Shown here: one piece after another, positions 60,544 through 64,000 of the stretch | Position numbering within the stretch: position 1 is the stretch's first letter | Layout: each line of letters begins with the position of its first letter | Source of the DNA: Bacteroidetes bacterium MED-G20 | GTDB taxonomy: Bacteria; Bacteroidota; Bacteroidia; Flavobacteriales_D; Parvicellaceae | Direction: 5' to 3' | Length of the DNA: 64,000 nucleotides | Assembly: GCA_905182745.1 (NCBI GenBank) | Contig: CAJJCR010000009.1 | Location: 1 to 64,000 of the forward strand | The notes under the pieces: model-generated | Told to the model about the DNA's origin: nothing | Database searches by the model: none | Seen by the model: the letters and a program-made list of their open reading frames with translations, nothing else | Position numbers and translations under genes: made by a program

Positions 60544-61674
60544 ATTTATCTTTTATTAAAATTTAACTTTTGGAGGTTTTTTTCAATAATACACTTTATA
60601 AGGGAACCAAAACATCCTGGAGCTACAACTGTTGAAAATCCAAAATTATTTGATGAATTGGATGCGTTTATTAGCAATAATAAAAATGACTATATAATCT
60701 GCTTTTACTCCTACGATTTAAAGAACAATATTGAAGACTTGTCTTCTAACAATAAGGATAATATGAAATTTCCAGATATTCATTGTTTTGTTCCAGATGA
60801 GATCCACAGCAATTATTCAATCGAAAAAGAAAAAAAATTTAATCAAGAAATAGAATTCCAATCTGATATTTCAAAAGAAGAATACCAAAGGAATGTTTTA
60901 AAAATTAAAGAGCATATACAGAAAGGAGATTTTTACGAAGCCAACTATTGTTATCAATGGATTTCAAAAGTTGAGCATCTAAATTCCAAATTAATTTTTG
61001 AAAATTTAATGGATTTAACCAATCCTCCTTATGGGTTTTATGCAAATTTAGAAAAACATCATATTATTTCAGCTAGTCCAGAGCTATTCATTAAGAAAAG
61101 AGGTAATAAGCTGTATTCAAGCCCTATTAAGGGGACTCAAAAAAGAGATTTAGACCCAATAAAAGACCAGCTTTTAAAAAAACAATTAAAAGACAGCTTA
61201 AAAGATCAGGCAGAGAATAATATGATTGTTGATCTAGTAAGAAACGATTTAAGTAAAATAGCTCTCAAAAGTACAGTTAAAATGGAAGAGTTAAGAGAGG
61301 TCTACACTTTTAAAAATATCCATCAAATGATATCCACTATTTCTTGCGATATTTCTGAAAACGAAAAGATTTCTAGTATTATTAAAGCTACTTTTCCAAT
61401 GGGGTCAATGACCGGAGCACCAAAGATTAAAGTAATGCAAATAATGGAAGATTATGAAATTTCAAAAAGAGGATTGTACTCTGGTTCTTTTGGAATTATT
61501 TACCCAAACGGAGATTTTGACTTTAACGTGATAATTCGAACACTTATTTACAACAAAGCAAATCATTTATTATCTTTTCATGTAGGTGGGGCAATAACGA
61601 TTAATAGTGACCCCAAATTAGAATACGAGGAAACCTTAATAAAAGCAGAGGCACTATTTAGAGCATGTCAATAA
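60544..61674 (+). CDS. pabB: Aminodeoxychorismate synthase component I (PabB-like chorismate-binding enzyme), 5' end unclear
   Basis: Chorismate-using enzyme for folate synthesis. From 60658 the frame has CFYSYDLKNNIEDL, IKEHIQKGDFYEANYCYQ, SASPELFIKK, IKGTQKRDLDPIKDQ, VDLVRNDLSKIA and the C-terminal MGSMTGAPKIKVMQIMEDYE, all conserved. The frame is open back to 60544 but contains no ATG and reads less like the family, so an indel probably lies in the first 110 nt; the true start may overlap the hemH stop (GTG at 60540). Trp-type TrpE is excluded by the short length and SYDLKN motif. Confidence 0.82.
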   Translation: MYLLLKFNFWRFFSIIHFIREPKHPGATTVENPKLFDELDAFISNNKNDYIICFYSYDLKNNIEDLSSNNKDNMKFPDIHCFVPDEIHSNYSIEKEKKFNQEIEFQSDISKEEYQRNVLKIKEHIQKGDFYEANYCYQWISKVEHLNSKLIFENLMDLTNPPYGFYANLEKHHIISASPELFIKKRGNKLYSSPIKGTQKRDLDPIKDQLLKKQLKDSLKDQAENNMIVDLVRNDLSKIALKSTVKMEELREVYTFKNIHQMISTISCDISENEKISSIIKATFPMGSMTGAPKIKVMQIMEDYEISKRGLYSGSFGIIYPNGDFDFNVIIRTLIYNKANHLLSFHVGGAITINSDPKLEYEETLIKAEALFRACQ

Positions 61675-62975
61675 CTAATAATATTAATAAAGAGTTTTTA
61701 GCTTTTTTCAAGCAACATAAAATAAAAATAAATAGCAAGTTTTTAATTGGTGTTTCTGGTGGGAGTGATTCAATGGCATTGTTAGATATTGGCTTAAAAG
61801 CTGGCTTAAATATTTCAGTAGCTCATGTGAATTACCAATTGAGAAATGAAGAAAGTGAAAGAGAAAGTTTCATCGTCAAAAAATATTGTTTAGAAAATAA
61901 GTTGAATTTCTTCTATAAGGAAGCAGAAATTGATCTACTTAAAAATCTTCAAAACGAAGCTAGAGAAATTAGATACCAATTTTTCAATGATTTAGTAGAA
62001 GAAAATAAATTAGATTATATTCTAACTGCTCACCACCAAAATGACAATCACGAAACTTTTCTTCTCAACGCTTTAAAAGGCAATGGCATTGGTAGTTTAA
62101 AAGGGATTCCAGAGAAAAATGGAATAATCTTAAGACCATTATTACAATTCACTAAGATTCAACTTTTAATGCATGTTCAAGAAAATAAAATTAAGTATGG
62201 AACAGATAGTAGTAATTTATCTTCTAAGTACGATAGAAACTTTATCAGAAATGAAGTGCTTCAAAGTCTTAGTAACAAATTTCCAAAATATGAACAAGGG
62301 TTGACAAATTCTATAAATTTCTTAAGAGAAGATTATTCATTACTAAATAAATTAGTAGATGAAATTATTCAACCACTTTTAGTGGAAAGTAAAGACCATG
62401 CTCTAATTAATTTGAAGAGCCATGTTCCAAAACAAGCTTGGTACCACTTCTTTAAAAAATTCGGATTCAATTATTCACAAATTAATAATTGGTTGGAAAG
62501 TAATTCTCAAACTGGAAAGTTCATAGAAAGTTCTACACATCGTATTTCTAAAGACAGAGATTATTGGACTCTATCCATAAAAACAACTTATAAAAGAAAT
62601 GACAAAATATTTTATATTAATAAAAATGAAGCAATTGAAGAACCTTTCAAACTAACCAGCCATCTTTGCGAAACTCTTTCATTAGAAAAATCCAATAATA
62701 CTGTGGAGTTTTTCAATTTTTCTAAGTTAAATTTTCCTTTAAAATTACGAAAATGGAAAAGTGGAGACAAAATTCGCCCTCTTGGAATGAAGGGAAATAA
62801 AAAAGTAAGCGACATTTTGATAGATCATAAGGTCTCTATTTTAGAAAAAGAAAATATTTATGTACTAGAATCTAATAATGATATTGTATGGGTTATTGGG
62901 ATTTTAATAAATGAATTATATAAGGTTGACAATAATTGTAGTTTCTTTTACAAGATTGTTTGTCAAGAAAAATAA
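61665..62975 (+). CDS. tilS: tRNA(Ile)-lysidine synthase
   Basis: Modifies C34 of tRNA-Ile(CAU) to lysidine, using ATP and lysine. 436 aa, intact. PP-loop LIGVSGGSDSMALLDIGLKAG near residue 27, VAHVNYQLRNEESERE, TAHHQNDNHETFLLNALKGNG and RPLLQF; the C-terminal TilS domain has LKLRKWKSGDKIRPLGMKGNKKVSDI. It overlaps the pabB end by 10 nt. Confidence 0.95.
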   Translation: MSITNNINKEFLAFFKQHKIKINSKFLIGVSGGSDSMALLDIGLKAGLNISVAHVNYQLRNEESERESFIVKKYCLENKLNFFYKEAEIDLLKNLQNEAREIRYQFFNDLVEENKLDYILTAHHQNDNHETFLLNALKGNGIGSLKGIPEKNGIILRPLLQFTKIQLLMHVQENKIKYGTDSSNLSSKYDRNFIRNEVLQSLSNKFPKYEQGLTNSINFLREDYSLLNKLVDEIIQPLLVESKDHALINLKSHVPKQAWYHFFKKFGFNYSQINNWLESNSQTGKFIESSTHRISKDRDYWTLSIKTTYKRNDKIFYINKNEAIEEPFKLTSHLCETLSLEKSNNTVEFFNFSKLNFPLKLRKWKSGDKIRPLGMKGNKKVSDILIDHKVSILEKENIYVLESNNDIVWVIGILINELYKVDNNCSFFYKIVCQEK

Positions 62976-63047
62976 TATTTACAGTAATGAGTACAACCTT
63001 TTATTATTGCTAACGTATGAAAGAAAAATATATAATTCGACTATTTC

Positions 63048-63077
63048 TTGATTACAAGAAATATCGTTGTAAATTTG
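63048..63077 (+). promoter_or_regulatory. Bacteroidetes-type promoter for dsbD
   Basis: TTG (63048-63050), 19-nt spacer, TAAATTTG (63070-63077): both boxes match the phylum consensus. It ends 13 nt before the dsbD ATG. This is the clearest promoter match in the window. Confidence 0.6.
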
Positions 63078-63090
63078 CCAAATATTTTAA

Positions 63091-64000
63091 ATGAATTTTA
63101 AAAAATTACACTTCTTATTTTTTTATTGTTTTGCCCTTATAATTAGCGGTAATTTACTTTCACAGGAAATGGAATTTCCTGAAGATAAAGTTAAATACAC
63201 AATAAATGTTTTTCAAGAAGAATGTCTAGTAACTATTATAGCTGATATAGATATTGAACAAGGATGGCACATTAATGGGGCAAATCTACCATTGGAGAGC
63301 TTCTCAATTCCAACTGATTTATATTTAGACACCTCTTCAATGTTTCTAAGTGAAGACACTATTTACGAACCTGCTTTTGATCACGTATACGATGATATAG
63401 CAAAAGAAGATCTTTACCTACATGAAGGGAAAATTACTATCTCCAGAAAAGTATTTATTAAATCCGAAAAAGATTTTATAATTAAAGGATTTTTTACTTT
63501 TCAAACTTGTGACGAAAGCCACTGTTTGCCACCTTACGACGGTCCATTTGAAGTCAAAGTCAAGGGTTGTGATGTAGAATCATTAAATGAAATAGATTTT
63601 AATTCTCCTAAATTTGTAGAGCAGCAAAAAGAAACTATTTCAAGTGACATAGAAAAAAAAGAGAAAGAAGTAGACAAAAAAATAAAAGTTGAACAAGAAA
63701 CTACTGAATTCGAAGAAAGTTCAAATAGCGAGGACAAATCAAATACAAAATCTATCTTTTTAATCTTTATAATTTCTTTCTTAAGTGGTTTTGCAGCTCT
63801 TATTACCCCATGTGTTTTCCCAATGATTCCTATGACTGTTAGCTTTTTTACCAAGCAATCTCAAGACAAAGCATCTGGAATTAGAAATGCAATTCTATAT
63901 GGCCTAAGCATTATTATCATATATGTTTTGCTGGGGACTATAATAACAGCTTTATTTGGGGCAAGTTTTCTAAATTCCCTCTCCACAAATATTTACTTTA
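63091..64000 (+). CDS. dsbD: Thiol:disulfide interchange protein DsbD (3' truncated by window end)
   Basis: Membrane reductase that moves electrons from cytoplasmic thioredoxin to the periplasm. The gene is absent from the ORF track because no stop is reached. Signal peptide FLFFYCFALIISGNLLSQ; N-terminal DsbD alpha domain with the Cys pair in FQTCDESHCLPP; then a charged linker rich in Glu, Lys and Ser (residues about 165-210) and the start of the membrane domain, FLSGFAALITPCVFPMIPMTVSFF, with its redox Cys. 303 codons are visible; the missing part should contain the second membrane Cys and the thioredoxin-like C domain. Confidence 0.9.
   Translation, partial: MNFKKLHFLFFYCFALIISGNLLSQEMEFPEDKVKYTINVFQEECLVTIIADIDIEQGWHINGANLPLESFSIPTDLYLDTSSMFLSEDTIYEPAFDHVYDDIAKEDLYLHEGKITISRKVFIKSEKDFIIKGFFTFQTCDESHCLPPYDGPFEVKVKGCDVESLNEIDFNSPKFVEQQKETISSDIEKKEKEVDKKIKVEQETTEFEESSNSEDKSNTKSIFLIFIISFLSGFAALITPCVFPMIPMTVSFFTKQSQDKASGIRNAILYGLSIIIIYVLLGTIITALFGASFLNSLSTNIYF

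Noticed and set aside
1-64000. CRISPR arrays, rRNA, tRNA, transposases, prophage or defence genes
   Set aside because: No regular short repeats, no cloverleaf-like or rRNA-like sequence and no transposase, integrase or phage motif was noticed on reading. A tRNA scan was not possible here.

Overview
The window looks like chromosomal DNA from a low-GC marine-type Bacteroidetes bacterium, most likely a member of the Flavobacteriales. The evidence is: AT-rich sequence; several secreted proteins ending in type IX secretion (T9SS) sorting domains; a PorV/PorU-like T9SS gene pair; the order purH-mreB-mreC-mreD-mrdA-rodA; an ExbB-(membrane protein)-ExbD-ExbD block next to a type I asparaginase; and promoter-like TTG-N18/22-TAnnTTTG motifs characteristic of this phylum. 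I saw no rRNA, tRNA, CRISPR array, insertion sequence, integrase or phage gene. Gene density is very high, with many ATGA-type overlaps and almost no free intergenic space.

Layout. 1-5.4 kb: 5'-truncated mgtE, a D-2-hydroxyacid dehydrogenase, an SLC13-type symporter and a convergent secreted beta-helix protein. 5.5-10.8 kb (minus): secA, a DUF2795 protein, a PduO-type cobalamin adenosyltransferase and dusB. 10.9-16.9 kb: a CPBP protease (plus), then a minus-strand run of ExbD, ExbD, membrane protein, ExbB, asparaginase, UbiA-like protein and an unknown protein. 17-25.7 kb (plus): gcvP and three T9SS cargo genes, two of them tandem paralogs. 25.7-28 kb: an MlaF/MlaE-like ABC pair (minus), then a 48-aa lipoprotein and a nucleotidyltransferase (plus). 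28.1-36.6 kb (minus): the cell-shape operon with purH, then protoporphyrinogen oxidase. 36.8-41.9 kb: PpiD-like foldase (plus), comM and hemL (minus). 41.9-47.6 kb (plus): kynU, a 52-aa membrane peptide, kmo, an unknown envelope protein, a thioesterase, DUF4254 and a GT9 glycosyltransferase. 47.6-48.6 kb (minus): purS and pssA. 48.6-54.9 kb (plus): porV2-like and porU2-like genes. 54.9-56 kb (minus): an acyltransferase. 56.1-64 kb (plus): tatD, a DUF4105 protein, lpdA, hemH, pabB, tilS and a 3'-truncated dsbD.

Many genes are broken by one-base indels, often in homopolymers. These include essential genes (secA, pssA, purH, lpdA, hemH), while other blocks (16.2-33.6 kb, apart from one indel near 22 kb) are clean. 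In several cases restoring one base rejoins the frame exactly to a conserved family motif or to an ATGA overlap with the next gene. I therefore treat most breaks as sequence errors and annotate the reconstructed genes over their full span.

Functionally this is mostly core metabolism and envelope biogenesis: heme (hemG, hemL, hemH), one-carbon and purine metabolism (gcvP, purH, purS), tryptophan/kynurenine catabolism, peptidoglycan elongation, protein export and folding (secA, ppiD, dsbD, T9SS) and TonB-type energisation. No clearly new system stands out. The least explained items are two short genes absent from the ORF track (48 and 52 aa), the unknown envelope proteins at 16.2 and 44.7 kb, a UbiA-like protein lacking the usual first Asp motif, and the tandem T9SS cargo paralogs.
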